A stretch of DNA of 64,000 nt from Brevundimonas sp. EYE_349. GTDB taxonomy: Bacteria > Pseudomonadota > Alphaproteobacteria > Caulobacterales > Caulobacteraceae. How positions within the stretch are numbered: the stretch's first letter is position 1; each line of letters opens with the position of its first letter. Made by a program: the position numbers and the translations under genes. The notes beneath the pieces are model-generated. The model worked only from the letters and a program-made list of their open reading frames with translations. It ran no database searches and had not been told where the DNA came from. The stretch spans positions 372,001 through 436,000 of the forward strand of contig NZ_JAHXPB010000001.1 in the NCBI RefSeq assembly GCF_023147505.1, in the 5' to 3' direction. Below are positions 18,553 through 27,732 of the stretch, one piece after another.

Positions 18553-19826
18553 CGCTTCTCTTCCGGCACAACCCAGCCCATGCCCCACAGGGCGGCTATG
18601 GAGATCAGGGCTGACAAGGCCAGGTAACCGCCCACCGCCGCCGGCCCGAACCCCTCGGCCAGTTTCAGCGCGATATAGGGCGCCAGCGACGCGCCCAGAA
18701 TGCCCGCCAGATTGAAGGCCATCGACGCCCCGGTGTACCGCACCGCTGTCGGGAACGGTCGGGCCATGGCCGCGCCGATGGGTCCATAGGTGCAGCCCAT
18801 CAGGGCGAACCCCAGCGCGAAGAAGATCAACAATCCCGTCAGACCGCCGCCGAACAATGGCGCGAAGAGGAAGCCGAACAGGCCGATCCCGACTGACGAC
18901 GCGATCAACACCCTCACCTGTCCATATCGATCCGCCAGCAGGGCCGTCACCGGAATGAAGGCGGCGAAGAACAGCACGCCGATCAGCTGGATCGGCAACA
19001 CGTCGGCCCGCGCCAACCCCATCCCCGTCGTCGCCCATCCCAGGGCGAAGACCGTCATCAGATAGAATAGGGTGAAGGTGGTCACGCCGCTAAATGTCCC
19101 TAGAACAAGTGCGGCCTTGTGATGCGAAAACAGGGTCACGGCCGGGGCCTTGACCCGCTCGTCGCGGTCCACGGCCTTCTGGAACTCAGGCGTCTCGGTG
19201 ATCTTCAGCCGCACCCACAGGCCGACGAACACCAGGATGGCGCTGGCCAAGAAGGGCATGCGCCAGCCCCAGCTCTCGAACGCGCCTTCGCTCAGGGTCG
19301 AGGTCAGGGCGATGAAGGCGGTGGTGGACAGGATGAAGCCGATGGGCGCGCCCAGTTGGGGGAACATGCCGAACCATGCCTTCTTGCCGGGAGGCGCATT
19401 CTCGGTGGCCAGAAGGACCGCCCCGCCCCACTCTCCGCCTAGACCCAGCCCCTGTCCGAATCGGCAAAGCGCCAGCAGCAGGGGCGCCAGCAGGCCGACC
19501 TGCTGGTGCGTCGGCAACAGACCGATGGCCACGGTCGACAGGCCCATGGTCATCAGCGCCGCCACCAGCGTCGCCTTGCGCCCGACCCTGTCCCCGAAAT
19601 GTCCAAACGCCAAGGCGCCGATTGGCCGCGCGAAGAAGGCGATGGAGAAGGTGGCGAACGACGACAGCAGCGCCGTGCCCGGATCCTCGCCCGGGAAGAA
19701 CAGCGTCGGAAACACCAGCACCGCCGCCGTGGCGTAGATGTAGAAGTCGAAGAATTCGATCGTCGTGCCGATCAGGCTGGCGAACAGCACGCGACCCGTG
19801 GAGTTCTTGGGCAGGACTTCGGACAT
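18549..19826 (-). CDS. MFS transporter, metabolite:H+ symporter (MHS) type
   Basis: About 12 transmembrane helices over 425 aa. MHS hallmarks are GTTIEFFDFYIYATAA in helix 1, the GHFGDRVGRKATLV loop 2-3 signature, and CRFGQGLGLGGEWGGAVLLATENAP. Family members import citrate, alpha-ketoglutarate, proline/betaine or shikimate; substrate is not predictable here. The ATG at 19826 is chosen for GGGAG 8 bases upstream. Confidence 0.9.
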   Translation of the reverse strand: MSEVLPKNSTGRVLFASLIGTTIEFFDFYIYATAAVLVFPTLFFPGEDPGTALLSSFATFSIAFFARPIGALAFGHFGDRVGRKATLVAALMTMGLSTVAIGLLPTHQQVGLLAPLLLALCRFGQGLGLGGEWGGAVLLATENAPPGKKAWFGMFPQLGAPIGFILSTTAFIALTSTLSEGAFESWGWRMPFLASAILVFVGLWVRLKITETPEFQKAVDRDERVKAPAVTLFSHHKAALVLGTFSGVTTFTLFYLMTVFALGWATTGMGLARADVLPIQLIGVLFFAAFIPVTALLADRYGQVRVLIASSVGIGLFGFLFAPLFGGGLTGLLIFFALGFALMGCTYGPIGAAMARPFPTAVRYTGASMAFNLAGILGASLAPYIALKLAEGFGPAAVGGYLALSALISIAALWGMGWVVPEEKR

Positions 19827-19884
19827 GGTTTCGGCTCCCAACAGCCCCTGCGATGCCCGCAAGCCGGCCATGCCGTCAAGCCGA

Positions 19885-22317
19885 TCAGGTTCCGCGCGGC
19901 TTCACCCGGTTCGTCGGTTGCGCCTGGGCCGGATTCTCGGGCCAGGGGTGCCGCGGATAGCGGCCCCTCATCTCGCCCCGCACCGCCGCCCAGGACCCGG
20001 CCCAGAAGCGCGGCAGGTCCTTCGTCACCTGCACCGGCCGGCGCGCGGGGGACAAAAGCGCCAGGGTCAGGGGGACGCCGTTCGCCACGGTCGGATGGGT
20101 CGTCACCCCGAACAGTTCCTGCACGCGAATGTCCACGCGCGGTCCGCCCTCGGCCGAATAGTCGATGGCCGCCGATCCCAGCGGCGTCACCAGCCGCGCC
20201 GGCGCCAGTTCGTCCAACCGACGCTGCAAGTCCCACGGGATCAGCCCGCGCAGCGCTTCCGCCAGTCGCGCGTCGCTGATGGCGTCCAAAGCCTTCGCAC
20301 CCTCCAGCAAGGGCCACAGCCAGTCTTCGCGCGCCGCCAGTAGAGCGGCGTCCGATACATCCGGCCAGCCAGCGTCCTGACCGTGCAGAAAGGCCAGTCG
20401 CGCCCTGAGGCCCGTCGCCTGTTCTCCCCAGCGCAGCGCGCCCAGACCCTCGGCCTCCACCTCTGATCGCAGGGCGGCGGCCAGCATCTTCGCGTCAGGC
20501 GCGCCCATCACCTTCTCATCCAGAACGATGGCGCCGATCCGTCGAGACCGCCGGATCACCGCCCGGCCGGACGGTTCGCGCGCCATCCGGTCCTCGGTCG
20601 TGATCAGACGCGCCAGCTTGGTTTCCACTTCGGCGGCGTCGAGAGCAGCCGCCAATCGCACCCGGTCGCGCACATCGCCGCCGCTCAGCTCGGCGACCGC
20701 CAACCACGGCGCGCGCGCCAGATGGTCGGACGGCTCCAGCACGGCGCCCCGTCCGCTGGCCAGCAGCAACTCGCCAGACCTGCCCCGCGCCTTCGCGATC
20801 CGCTCGGGGAAGGCCTCGGCCAGCAAAAGCCCTGGATGGACCGTTTGGCCCGACCCGCCGCCCGCCGCCTTGGCCCAGCGATCCGCCAGTTTCAGGGCAT
20901 CACGCGCGCGGGGCGACCGATCCCGCGTCAGGCCGACCAGACGGTCCGAAAGATCGACGCCTGATCCGCCCAGCCCGGGCTCACTCAACACCGCCGCGAT
21001 CCGCGCGCCGGTCAGGGCGTCGCCCCGATCCGAGGCGACCGCGACCATATGGGCCAGGCGCGGCGACAGCGGGATCTTCGTCAACCGCATCCCATGTGCG
21101 GACAAGCCGCCATCAGCGTGCAGCGCGCCCAACCGGGTCAGCACCTTTCGCGCCTCGGCCATCGCGCCAGTTGGCGGCGGGTCCAGCAGCGCCAGTGCTT
21201 CGACCGACCGCGCGCCCCATCGCGCCAGATCCAGCGCCAGGCCGGTCAGGTCCGCCTCCTGGATCTCGGGCCGCTGGTGAGCCACAAGCCCCCGCGTCTG
21301 CTCCTCTTCCCACAGGCGGTAGCAGACGCCAGGCCCTGTCCGCCCCGCCCGCCCGCGCCGCTGTTCCGCCGAGGATCGGCTGACCTTGACCGTCGCCAGC
21401 CGCGTCAGGCCGCTCGACGGTTCGAAACGCGGCACGCGCGACAGGCCGCCGTCGATCACCACCCGCACGCCCTCGATGGTCAGACTGGTCTCCGCGACCG
21501 AGGTGGCCAGCACAAGCTTGCGCCGTCCCGGCGCCGCCGGCGCGACGGCGCGGTCCTGTTCGACGCGATCCAGCCCGCCGTAGAGCGGTGTTACGTCCAC
21601 GTCGCCCAGCCTCAGACGTTCCTTGACCAGACGCGAGACGCGGTGGATTTCCCCCTGCCCCGGCAGGAAGACCAGGATCGACCCGCTTTCCTCGCCCAAG
21701 GCGGTCAGGCAAGCCCCCGCCACCGCCTCTTCGAGCCGCTCCGCCGGATTGCGGCCCAGATAACGGGTTTCGACCGGAAACGCGCGGCCTTCCGCCTCGA
21801 TCACCGGCGCGCCGTCCAGCAGACGCGAAACGCCGACCACATCCAGCGTCGCCGACATGACCAGCAGACGCAAATCCTCACGCAACAACCCTTGCGTCTC
21901 GCGCGCCAACGCCAGGCCCAGGTCTGCGTCCAGACTGCGTTCGTGAAATTCGTCGAACAGGACCGCGCCAACGCCCTCCAGTCCCGGATCGTCCAGAATC
22001 ATGCGGGTGAACACGCCCTCGGTGATCACCTCGATCCGGGTCGTGGCCCCGATGCGGCTTTGCAGACGTGTGCGATAGCCCACCGTCCCGCCGGCCTGCT
22101 GGCCCAGCGTCGCCGCCATCCGATCCGCCGCCGCCCGCGCCGCCAGCCGCCGCGGTTCCAGCACCAGCACCTTGCCGTCGCCCAGCCACGGCTGGTCCAA
22201 TAGGGCCAGCGGCACGACCGTCGTCTTGCCCGCGCCGGGCGGCGCCGCCAGCACAGCCGTGTTTCCGGCGCCCAAGGCGGCCTTCAGCGGGTCCAGAACG
22301 GCATGGATCGGCAACAT
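19885..22317 (-). CDS. hrpB: ATP-dependent helicase HrpB
   Basis: DEAH-type helicase of 810 aa. Walker A is APPGAGKTTVVPLALL, Walker B is FDEFHERSLDADL, motif III is SATLD, motif VI is QRRGRAGRTGPGVCYRLW, and a C-terminal HrpB-specific region ends in RPVQVTKDLPRFWAGSWA and RYPRHPWPENP. The start at ATG 22317 matches the family N-terminus (MLPIHAVLDPLKAAL). Its cellular role is poorly defined. Confidence 0.94.
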   Translation of the reverse strand: MLPIHAVLDPLKAALGAGNTAVLAAPPGAGKTTVVPLALLDQPWLGDGKVLVLEPRRLAARAAADRMAATLGQQAGGTVGYRTRLQSRIGATTRIEVITEGVFTRMILDDPGLEGVGAVLFDEFHERSLDADLGLALARETQGLLREDLRLLVMSATLDVVGVSRLLDGAPVIEAEGRAFPVETRYLGRNPAERLEEAVAGACLTALGEESGSILVFLPGQGEIHRVSRLVKERLRLGDVDVTPLYGGLDRVEQDRAVAPAAPGRRKLVLATSVAETSLTIEGVRVVIDGGLSRVPRFEPSSGLTRLATVKVSRSSAEQRRGRAGRTGPGVCYRLWEEEQTRGLVAHQRPEIQEADLTGLALDLARWGARSVEALALLDPPPTGAMAEARKVLTRLGALHADGGLSAHGMRLTKIPLSPRLAHMVAVASDRGDALTGARIAAVLSEPGLGGSGVDLSDRLVGLTRDRSPRARDALKLADRWAKAAGGGSGQTVHPGLLLAEAFPERIAKARGRSGELLLASGRGAVLEPSDHLARAPWLAVAELSGGDVRDRVRLAAALDAAEVETKLARLITTEDRMAREPSGRAVIRRSRRIGAIVLDEKVMGAPDAKMLAAALRSEVEAEGLGALRWGEQATGLRARLAFLHGQDAGWPDVSDAALLAAREDWLWPLLEGAKALDAISDARLAEALRGLIPWDLQRRLDELAPARLVTPLGSAAIDYSAEGGPRVDIRVQELFGVTTHPTVANGVPLTLALLSPARRPVQVTKDLPRFWAGSWAAVRGEMRGRYPRHPWPENPAQAQPTNRVKPRGT

Positions 22318-22465
22318 ATCCGGCCTGTAGCCGACCCTGGGGCGATCACGAAAGCGTCGTCCGGCCTTTACTGCGCCGTCATGCGCGTTGCGCACCGTCA
22401 CATCCCCCGCTAGCGTCCGCCCAAACCCAGCCGAGGGGCTGGCTTATAATGTGGGGAATAAATCT

Positions 22466-24010
22466 ATGTGGCGCGTCAAATCGTTGGATGCGATTCTCGC
22501 ATCCGCGGAGAAAAAATCGCTAACCCGAACCCTGGGCCCCGTTCAGCTGACATTGCTGGGCGTGGGCGCGATCATCGGCACCGGCATCTTCGTCCTGACC
22601 TCCGAGGCCGCCCAGAAGGCCGGCCCCGGCATGATGTGGAGCTTCGTCATCGCCGCTGCGGTCTGCGCCGTAGCGGCGCTTTGCTATTCGGAAATCGCTT
22701 CGATGGTGCCGGTCTCCGGCTCGGCCTACACCTACACCTATGCGGTGATGGGCGAGTTGCTGGCCTGGATGGTGGGCTGGGCGCTCATTCTTGAATACGC
22801 CGTCGCCGCCTCGGCGGTCTCCGTCGGATGGTCCGGCTATTTCATCGGCCTCCTGCAGAGTTGGGGCGTAACCTTGCCACAGGCCATAGCCGTCGGCCCC
22901 TACGCCGGCGGCATGATGAACCTGCCCGCCCTGCTGATCGCCCTGGTGATCACCGGCCTGCTGATGATCGGCACCAGTGAAAGCGCGCGCGTCAACGCCG
23001 TTCTGGTGGCGATCAAGGTCACGGCCCTGACGGTCTTCATTGTCCTGACCGTGCCGGTGCTGAAGGGCGCCAACTTCACGCCCTTCACGCCCAACGGCTG
23101 GTTTGGCGATGGTCATGGCGCGGGCCTTGGCGTCGTCGGAGCCGCAGCCTCGATCTTCTTCGCCTATGTCGGCTTCGACGCCGTTTCCACGGCGGCCGAA
23201 GAGACCAAGAATCCGCAACGCAACGTGCCCATCGGCCTGATCGCCTCGCTGGGCATCTGCACCATCTTCTATCTGCTGGTCGCCGCCGGCGCGATCGGCG
23301 CGGTCGGCGCTCAACCCCTGCTTGGTCCGAACGGCGAGGTGCTGCACGCCGGTTCGTCGGCCCTGGCCGCGCAGTGCTCAACCTTCTCGTCGATGCAGGA
23401 GCCTCTGGTCTGCTCGCGCGAAGCCCTGGCCCACGTTCTGCGTGTTGTCGGTCATGAGCGGATCGGCGACCTGATCGGAATTGCCGCCTTCCTGGCCTTG
23501 CCGTCGGTCATCTTGATCATGCTGTTCGGTCAGACCCGCATCTTCTTCGTGATGGCGCGCGATGGCCTGCTGCCCGGCTTCCTGGCCACCATTCACCCTA
23601 AGTGGAAGACGCCGCACGTCGTCACCATGATCACGGGCGCGGCCGTAGCCGTGTTCGCCGCCTTCCTGCCCGTCGGGCAGTTGGCGGACATCTCCAACTC
23701 CGGCACCCTGTTCGCCTTCTTCATGGTGGCGATCGCGGTGATGATCCTGCGCGTGACCCAGCCGAACCGTCACCGCCCGTTCAAGACGCCCCTGGTGTGG
23801 ATCATCGCCCCGCTGGCGGTGCTGGGCACCCTGGGCCTGTTCTTCAACCTGCCGACGGAATCCAAACTGGTTCTGCCGATCTGGGGCGCCATCGGCCTAG
23901 TGGTCTATTTCGCCTACGGCTATCGCAAGAGCCACGTCGGACGCGGTCTGGTCGAGGTCCACGAGACGGACAGCGACGCGCCTCCGCCGCCTGTTCCGCC
24001 GATCAAATAA
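22466..24010 (+). CDS. APC-family amino acid permease (cationic amino acid transporter type)
   Basis: The 514-aa protein has about 12-14 membrane helices. The APC signature GVGAIIGTGIFVLTSEAAQ is in helix 1 and FFAYVGFDAVSTAAEETKNPQRNVP lies near residue 230, both characteristic of CAT-type transporters. An insertion containing three cysteines lies between helices 7 and 8. The ATG at 22466 has GGGGA 8 bases upstream. A strong terminator follows the stop. Confidence 0.9.
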   Translation: MWRVKSLDAILASAEKKSLTRTLGPVQLTLLGVGAIIGTGIFVLTSEAAQKAGPGMMWSFVIAAAVCAVAALCYSEIASMVPVSGSAYTYTYAVMGELLAWMVGWALILEYAVAASAVSVGWSGYFIGLLQSWGVTLPQAIAVGPYAGGMMNLPALLIALVITGLLMIGTSESARVNAVLVAIKVTALTVFIVLTVPVLKGANFTPFTPNGWFGDGHGAGLGVVGAAASIFFAYVGFDAVSTAAEETKNPQRNVPIGLIASLGICTIFYLLVAAGAIGAVGAQPLLGPNGEVLHAGSSALAAQCSTFSSMQEPLVCSREALAHVLRVVGHERIGDLIGIAAFLALPSVILIMLFGQTRIFFVMARDGLLPGFLATIHPKWKTPHVVTMITGAAVAVFAAFLPVGQLADISNSGTLFAFFMVAIAVMILRVTQPNRHRPFKTPLVWIIAPLAVLGTLGLFFNLPTESKLVLPIWGAIGLVVYFAYGYRKSHVGRGLVEVHETDSDAPPPPVPPIK

Positions 24011-24017
24011 GAAGAAA

Positions 24018-24045
24018 GGCCCCGGAGCGATCCGGGGCCTTTTTT
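24018..24045 (+). terminator. Rho-independent terminator after the APC permease gene
   Basis: A 9-bp perfect stem (GGCCCCGGA / TCCGGGGCC, 24018-24026 and 24031-24039) with loop GCGA is followed by six T residues. It lies 8 bases after the permease stop and directly before the convergent tRNA-Leu gene. Confidence 0.9.
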
Positions 24046-24049
24046 ACTT

Positions 24050-24134
24050 TGGTGCGGATGAGAGGACTCGAACCTCCACGCCTCTCGGCGCTGGAACCTA
24101 AATCCAGTGCGTCTACCAGTTCCGCCACATCCGC
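24050..24134 (-). tRNA. tRNA-Leu (anticodon UAG)
   Basis: The reverse strand folds into an 85-nt class II tRNA: acceptor GCGGATG pairing with CATCCGC, anticodon stem CTGGA/TCCAG with loop TTTAGGT (anticodon TAG), a long variable arm (CGCCGAGAGGCG), T-arm GGAGG-TTCGAGT-CCTC, and an encoded CCA at 24050-24052. Confidence 0.96.
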
Positions 24135-24183
24135 ATTCAGGTAGGCCGTCGCCTCTAGAGGCTGGCGACCGTCAGGGCAAGGG

Positions 24184-24546
24184 TCAACGACGCCCCGCCA
24201 CCAGTTCATTGCGGATATTGCGCCCCAGCGGATCGCGCGCTTGCCAGCTGTCGCCAACGTCGGCCTCGACCATTCGGCTGCAGAAGCGCGGCAGGATCTG
24301 GCGCGGAGCGAACTCGCTGAGACAGATTCGACCATTCTCGGCCGTCCAACGCGCGTTCAGCCGCCGCCCGTCTGAAAACTGGGACGTGTATCGCCCGTCA
24401 GGCTCGAAGAAATGCTTCACCCATTGTCCGTTGGGATAGTGGGACACGATGGTGTTGCCAAAGGCGTTCGACATGTCCGCGCTGGCCGTCGATGCGGCAG
24501 CCAAGCCCGCCAGCGCCAATCCGCCGATCCAGATGCCGTATTTCAA
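24184..24546 (-). CDS. Small secreted protein of unknown function
   Basis: The 120-aa protein has a signal peptide (MKYGIWIGGLALAGLAAASTASA) and a mature part of about 97 residues. The mature part has a repeated beta-like pattern (HYPNGQWVKHFFEPDGRYTSQFSDGRRLNARW) and two cysteines (ICLSEF, RFCSRM) that could form a disulphide. It is probably periplasmic. I do not recognise a family. Codon use matches the core genome. Confidence 0.75.
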   Translation of the reverse strand: MKYGIWIGGLALAGLAAASTASADMSNAFGNTIVSHYPNGQWVKHFFEPDGRYTSQFSDGRRLNARWTAENGRICLSEFAPRQILPRFCSRMVEADVGDSWQARDPLGRNIRNELVAGRR

Positions 24547-24621
24547 CCCGTCCCTCCTGCGCTGTCCCCGGACACGACTATCGACGTTCCATAAGACAGC
24601 ACAAGCGGGACGGTTCCGCCG

Positions 24622-25137
24622 TCAGCCGTTGCCGCGACGCCCCGATTCGAAGAGGAACCAGACGCGCTTCTCGCTCTCGTCGATCCAGTTTTCCAGCAGG
24701 CTGGCGGTGGCGATGTCGTTATGCTCGTCGCACAGGTCGTGCGCCTCGCGCATCCGGGCGATCAACTCGCCGTTGTCGTCGCGAAGCTCGGCCAGCATGT
24801 CCAGCGGATCGACATAGTCCGCATCGTTGTCGGCGACGCGCGTTTCCTTGGCGATCTGACCGATGGAGCGCAATGTCGTTCCCCCGATCTTACGCGCGCG
24901 CTCGGCCATCGGATCCGTCATGGCCAGGATTTCCGCCGACTGGTCGTCCAGCAGCAGGTGATAATCCCGGAAATGCGGCCCCGACACGTGCCAGTGGAAG
25001 TTCTTGGTCTTGATGTAGAGCGCGAACGTATCGGCCAACAGCGCGGTCAGAGCAGCGGAAATGTCCCGCGTCGCCTCTTCCGACAGGCTGGTTGGCGTCC
25101 TCAACGGCGCCAGACGTTTCTCACGGGCGGTGACCAT
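24622..25137 (-). CDS. dps: Dps-family DNA-binding ferritin-like protein
   Basis: Stores iron and protects DNA against peroxide. The 171-aa protein carries the inter-subunit ferroxidase site KNFHWHVSGPHFRDYHLLLDDQ followed by DPMAERARKIGG. The N-terminal tail is basic (TAREKRLAPLR), consistent with DNA binding. The ATG at 25137 is chosen for AGGAG 7 bases upstream. It is the last core gene before the genomic island. Confidence 0.93.
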   Translation of the reverse strand: MVTAREKRLAPLRTPTSLSEEATRDISAALTALLADTFALYIKTKNFHWHVSGPHFRDYHLLLDDQSAEILAMTDPMAERARKIGGTTLRSIGQIAKETRVADNDADYVDPLDMLAELRDDNGELIARMREAHDLCDEHNDIATASLLENWIDESEKRVWFLFESGRRGNG

Positions 25138-25258
25138 TCTCGTTCTCCTCAGCAACGGCTGCCGTCTAGCTAGGAAGCGGACAAGCCCAACGGAAGCCCT
25201 GCATCGGACGATAATGCTGAAACCATTAAAGGTGATCGGCGTCGCGGACCTTTGTCGG

Positions 25259-25278
25259 CGGTGGCTGGGGAACTAGGA
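25259..25278. repeat. attL: left 20-bp direct repeat of the island
   Basis: CGGTGGCTGGGGAACTAGGA is identical to 32472-32491. It reproduces the 3' end of tRNA-Gln (reverse strand) without the rest of the tRNA, as expected for the displaced attachment-site copy. Bases immediately outside differ on both sides (G versus T, T versus C). Confidence 0.9.
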
Positions 25279-25351
25279 TTGTCCTCTTAACCGAAATTCT
25301 TGAGCAGTGTCAGTCGCTTCCCAGTCACCCAACGGGGGTTTTGGCACGGTT

Positions 25352-25372
25352 ATTAGCAGCGGTCATTAGCAG
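25352..25372 (+). other. Putative integrase arm-type sites, left end
   Basis: Two direct copies of ATTAGCAG lie at 25352-25359 and 25365-25372, 13 bases apart, about 75 bases inside attL. The same octamer occurs twice at the other end of the island near the integrase gene. Position and repetition suggest arm-type sites for the integrase. The rest of 25279-25471 shows no gene. Confidence 0.5.
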
Positions 25373-25471
25373 CCGATTCGGCTCCTCCCACAAAGAACTA
25401 CGAGGCATGGATTTATAGGTGACACAGCCCTGATCTGACCGACAATGCCCCCTTCCCAACCCGGAGGTCTC

Positions 25472-26206
25472 TTGAGCCAGCACACCATCGTCTTCGACCT
25501 CGAAACTGTGCCCTGCACGGAGACGCTTGCCCGCCTTCACGGCCGCGAAGCCCTCACCGACGATGAAGCTGCCGAAATCCTCGGCGAGAAGTTCCCGAAG
25601 CTTCCACTCCACAAGGTCGCCGTGCTTGCCGCCCTCGTGGCCGAGCGCGTCGATGGCGTCTGGCGTGTCAAATCACTCGGTGCCCCACATAGCGAGGAGC
25701 GGACCGAGATCGATCTGATCTCGGCTTTTGCCGCCCGCGTGGACACCCTCCGTCCGACGCTCGTCACGTTCAACGGAAACGGTTTCGATCTGCCCGTCTT
25801 GAGGTATCGGGCGATGGTCAACGGGATCGCTGCATCGGGTCTGACCTCCCGCCCCTACTTCAAGCGCTATGATCAGGCCCACGTCGATCTGTGTGACGAA
25901 CTTGCCAGCTTCCAGTCGAACGCCAAGGCATCGCTGGATGACCTTTGCAAAATGATGGGATTGCCCGGCAAGCCCGACGGGATTGATGGCTCAAAGGTCT
26001 GGGAGCACGTTCGAGCCGGTCGCATCCAAGAATGCGCCGACTACGGAGAGACTGATGTCGTGAATACCTACCGCGTCTGGCTTCGCTACGAACTCTTTCG
26101 TGGTGCTATCACGCCGGAACAGATGTCAGAGAGCGAAGCTGACCTCACTTCGTTCATTCGGGCACGTTTGGCTGAACGGCCGCACCTTGCATTCCTCGTG
26201 GCGTGA
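25472..26206 (+). CDS. Predicted 3'-5' exonuclease related to the PolB exonuclease domain
   Basis: A DEDD-superfamily exonuclease of about 244 aa. Exo I is VFDLETVP, Exo II is VTFNGNGFDLPVLRYR, and Exo III-like DYGETDVVNTYRVWLRYE has the Asp/Tyr spacing of the DEDDy group. It matches the stand-alone PolB-like exonuclease family (DNA_pol_B_exo2 type) with no polymerase domain. The TTG at 25472 follows GGAGG by four bases and gives the usual N-terminus; an ATG at 25445 without a ribosome site would add nine residues. First gene of the island cargo. Confidence 0.85.
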   Translation: MSQHTIVFDLETVPCTETLARLHGREALTDDEAAEILGEKFPKLPLHKVAVLAALVAERVDGVWRVKSLGAPHSEERTEIDLISAFAARVDTLRPTLVTFNGNGFDLPVLRYRAMVNGIAASGLTSRPYFKRYDQAHVDLCDELASFQSNAKASLDDLCKMMGLPGKPDGIDGSKVWEHVRAGRIQECADYGETDVVNTYRVWLRYELFRGAITPEQMSESEADLTSFIRARLAERPHLAFLVA

Positions 26207-26271
26207 CGCTCTTCGGCACTGATCGCAACTCGCGGATTGGTTGAGCGGAAGCGTCGCGCTATACGAGAATA

Positions 26272-26610
26272 ATGCCTACAAACGTCGCTTCAGAGATCGA
26301 TCTCCAAATTGGAAAAACTGTCCGCGCCCGTCGTGAGAAGGCCGGGCTGACACAGGCCGATCTCGGCCACGCAATAGGCGTCACCTTCCAGCAAGTTCAG
26401 AAATATGAGCGGGGCACGAACCGGGTGTCGGCCGCTGCCATGATGAGGGTTGCCGACGCTCTCAAGTGCAGCGTCGCAGACCTCTACGACGATCCCGACC
26501 CAAGCGGCAGCAGCGTATCTGAACGCACCATCCTGAAACTCTGGGGGCAGCTTCGAGCGGCTGAACGCGATGCGGTCGTCGCGATGATCCGAGAGTTCGT
26601 GAAGCGGTAA
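26272..26610 (+). CDS. XRE-family helix-turn-helix regulator
   Basis: A 112-aa protein with a Cro/CI-type HTH at about residues 12-66 (VRARREKAGLTQADLGHAIG...FQQVQKYERGTNRVS). The C-terminal helix (LKLWGQLRAAERDAVVAMIREFV) is typical of small rhizobial and caulobacterial XRE regulators. Its TAA overlaps the ATG of the SRAP gene by one base, so the pair is co-translated and the regulator may control the cassette. Confidence 0.9.
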   Translation: MPTNVASEIDLQIGKTVRARREKAGLTQADLGHAIGVTFQQVQKYERGTNRVSAAAMMRVADALKCSVADLYDDPDPSGSSVSERTILKLWGQLRAAERDAVVAMIREFVKR

Positions 26611-27254
26611 TGTGCGGGCGGTTCGAGACAACCGGGAAGTTCACATGGGCCGAAATTTATGAGGCTCTCTCCACCATCGCGCCCGTCACCACACCACCTC
26701 TGAACCTCCAACCCGACGACGATGTTCGTCCCACGACGATGCAGGCAACTGCACGACTGGAAAGCGACGGCTGGGTGGTCGAAAGGATGCGATGGGGCCT
26801 CGTGCCCCACTGGCGGACTGGCAAGCCGCTGAAGGACACGGAGAAGGGCAAAGACGACGGCTTCAAGCTCTCGACCTTCAACGCACGATCCGAGACGTGC
26901 GCTGGCACCGCCACCTTCCGTGAGGCGTATGCCAAACGTCGCTGCATCATCCCGGCCAGCGCATGGTTCGAATGGACCGGCGACAAGGGAGCCAAGACCA
27001 AGCACCGCTTCGCTCGGGCAGATGGCGATCTCCTATGGTTCGCGGGCTTGTGGGATCACGTCATCACACCCGATGCGGGGGAGTTCGGATCATTCACGAT
27101 CCTCACTGGACCCTCGACGGGATGGCTAGGCGATTATCACACGCGGGCGCCGGTGATCCTCGATCCACACGATTGGGAAGCATGGCTGGACCCGTCCGTA
27201 GACGCTCGCGACCTGTTTGCGGCAGTGCGTCCTGAACGGTTTGTGCTGGGCTGA
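26610..27254 (+). CDS. SOS response-associated peptidase (SRAP/YedK/HMCES family)
   Basis: Forms a stable DNA-protein crosslink at abasic sites. The 214-aa protein starts MCGRFE, so the catalytic Cys2 is exposed after Met removal. Further motifs are WGLVPHW, the FNARSET segment with the conserved Asn and Glu, RCIIPASAWFEW, and YHTRAPVIL in which the catalytic-pocket His is present. It follows the XRE gene with a one-base overlap within the island. The frame ends in a TGA at 27252-27254. Confidence 0.92.
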   Translation: MCGRFETTGKFTWAEIYEALSTIAPVTTPPLNLQPDDDVRPTTMQATARLESDGWVVERMRWGLVPHWRTGKPLKDTEKGKDDGFKLSTFNARSETCAGTATFREAYAKRRCIIPASAWFEWTGDKGAKTKHRFARADGDLLWFAGLWDHVITPDAGEFGSFTILTGPSTGWLGDYHTRAPVILDPHDWEAWLDPSVDARDLFAAVRPERFVLG

Positions 27255-27292
27255 CTCGATGACGACCAACACAGTTTGCGATATTGCGACCC

Positions 27293-27508
27293 ATGGTTTC
27301 TTTCGACGATCTCGCCGCCGGTAGCGACATCCACATCGTGGTTCCGCTGGCAGGAGCAATCCTGATACAGCCTCGGCCAGAGTGTGAGGAAGAGTTCGAT
27401 ACGCTCGTAGCACACCTCTACGAGGTAGAGGGTCGCGGGTTCGCCATCTTCCCGAAGATGGGACCGGCCGGATTCTATGCGTCGGCCGAGGTCATGCGGC
27501 TGAACTAG
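27293..27508 (+). CDS. Hypothetical protein, 71 aa
   Basis: Begins MVSFDDLAAGSDIHIVVPLA and has no recognised domain. It is acidic in the middle (PRPECEEEFDTL) and looks like a small globular alpha/beta protein. It lies 38 bases after the SRAP gene in the same direction, so it may belong to the same transcription unit. It overlaps the end of a convergent 63-aa frame by 17 bases. Confidence 0.5.
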   Translation: MVSFDDLAAGSDIHIVVPLAGAILIQPRPECEEEFDTLVAHLYEVEGRGFAIFPKMGPAGFYASAEVMRLN

Positions 27509-27683
27509 GATCGGTCTCGTCGCTGTCGTTTTCAGAATTGAGTCGATCCATCTCGTCAGCGCGGGCCATCAACTCTGCTGACTGTTCTTCAATCGCTTTC
27601 AGCGCACGAGCGTCACTGGTGAACTTCGAGAGTTCGCGCGTTCGAAGTGCGTGTTCACGCAAGGCGTTGGAAGCGAATGACAT
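27492..27683 (-). CDS. Hypothetical small helical protein, 63 aa
   Basis: The sequence is alanine- and glutamate-rich (ALKAIEEQSAELMARADEMDRL) and predicts one or two helices with a coiled-coil tendency. It lies downstream of the umuC remnant on the same strand and may be a passenger gene. No family recognised; it could be a chance frame. Confidence 0.35.
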   Translation of the reverse strand: MSFASNALREHALRTRELSKFTSDARALKAIEEQSAELMARADEMDRLNSENDSDETDPSSAA

Positions 27684-27732
27684 GCGCTGCGAACCCGTCG
27701 CAAATCATCCGGTTCAGAATATTTCTGAAAAT

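Noticed and set aside
22445..22450. TATAAT box before the APC permease gene
   Set aside because: No convincing -35 hexamer at proper spacing, and it would leave a leader of about nine bases including the ribosome site.
24151..24162. Perfect 12-base palindrome GCCTCTAGAGGC near tRNA-Leu
   Set aside because: Short, no T tract and no evidence of a bound regulator; may be chance upstream of the tRNA promoter.
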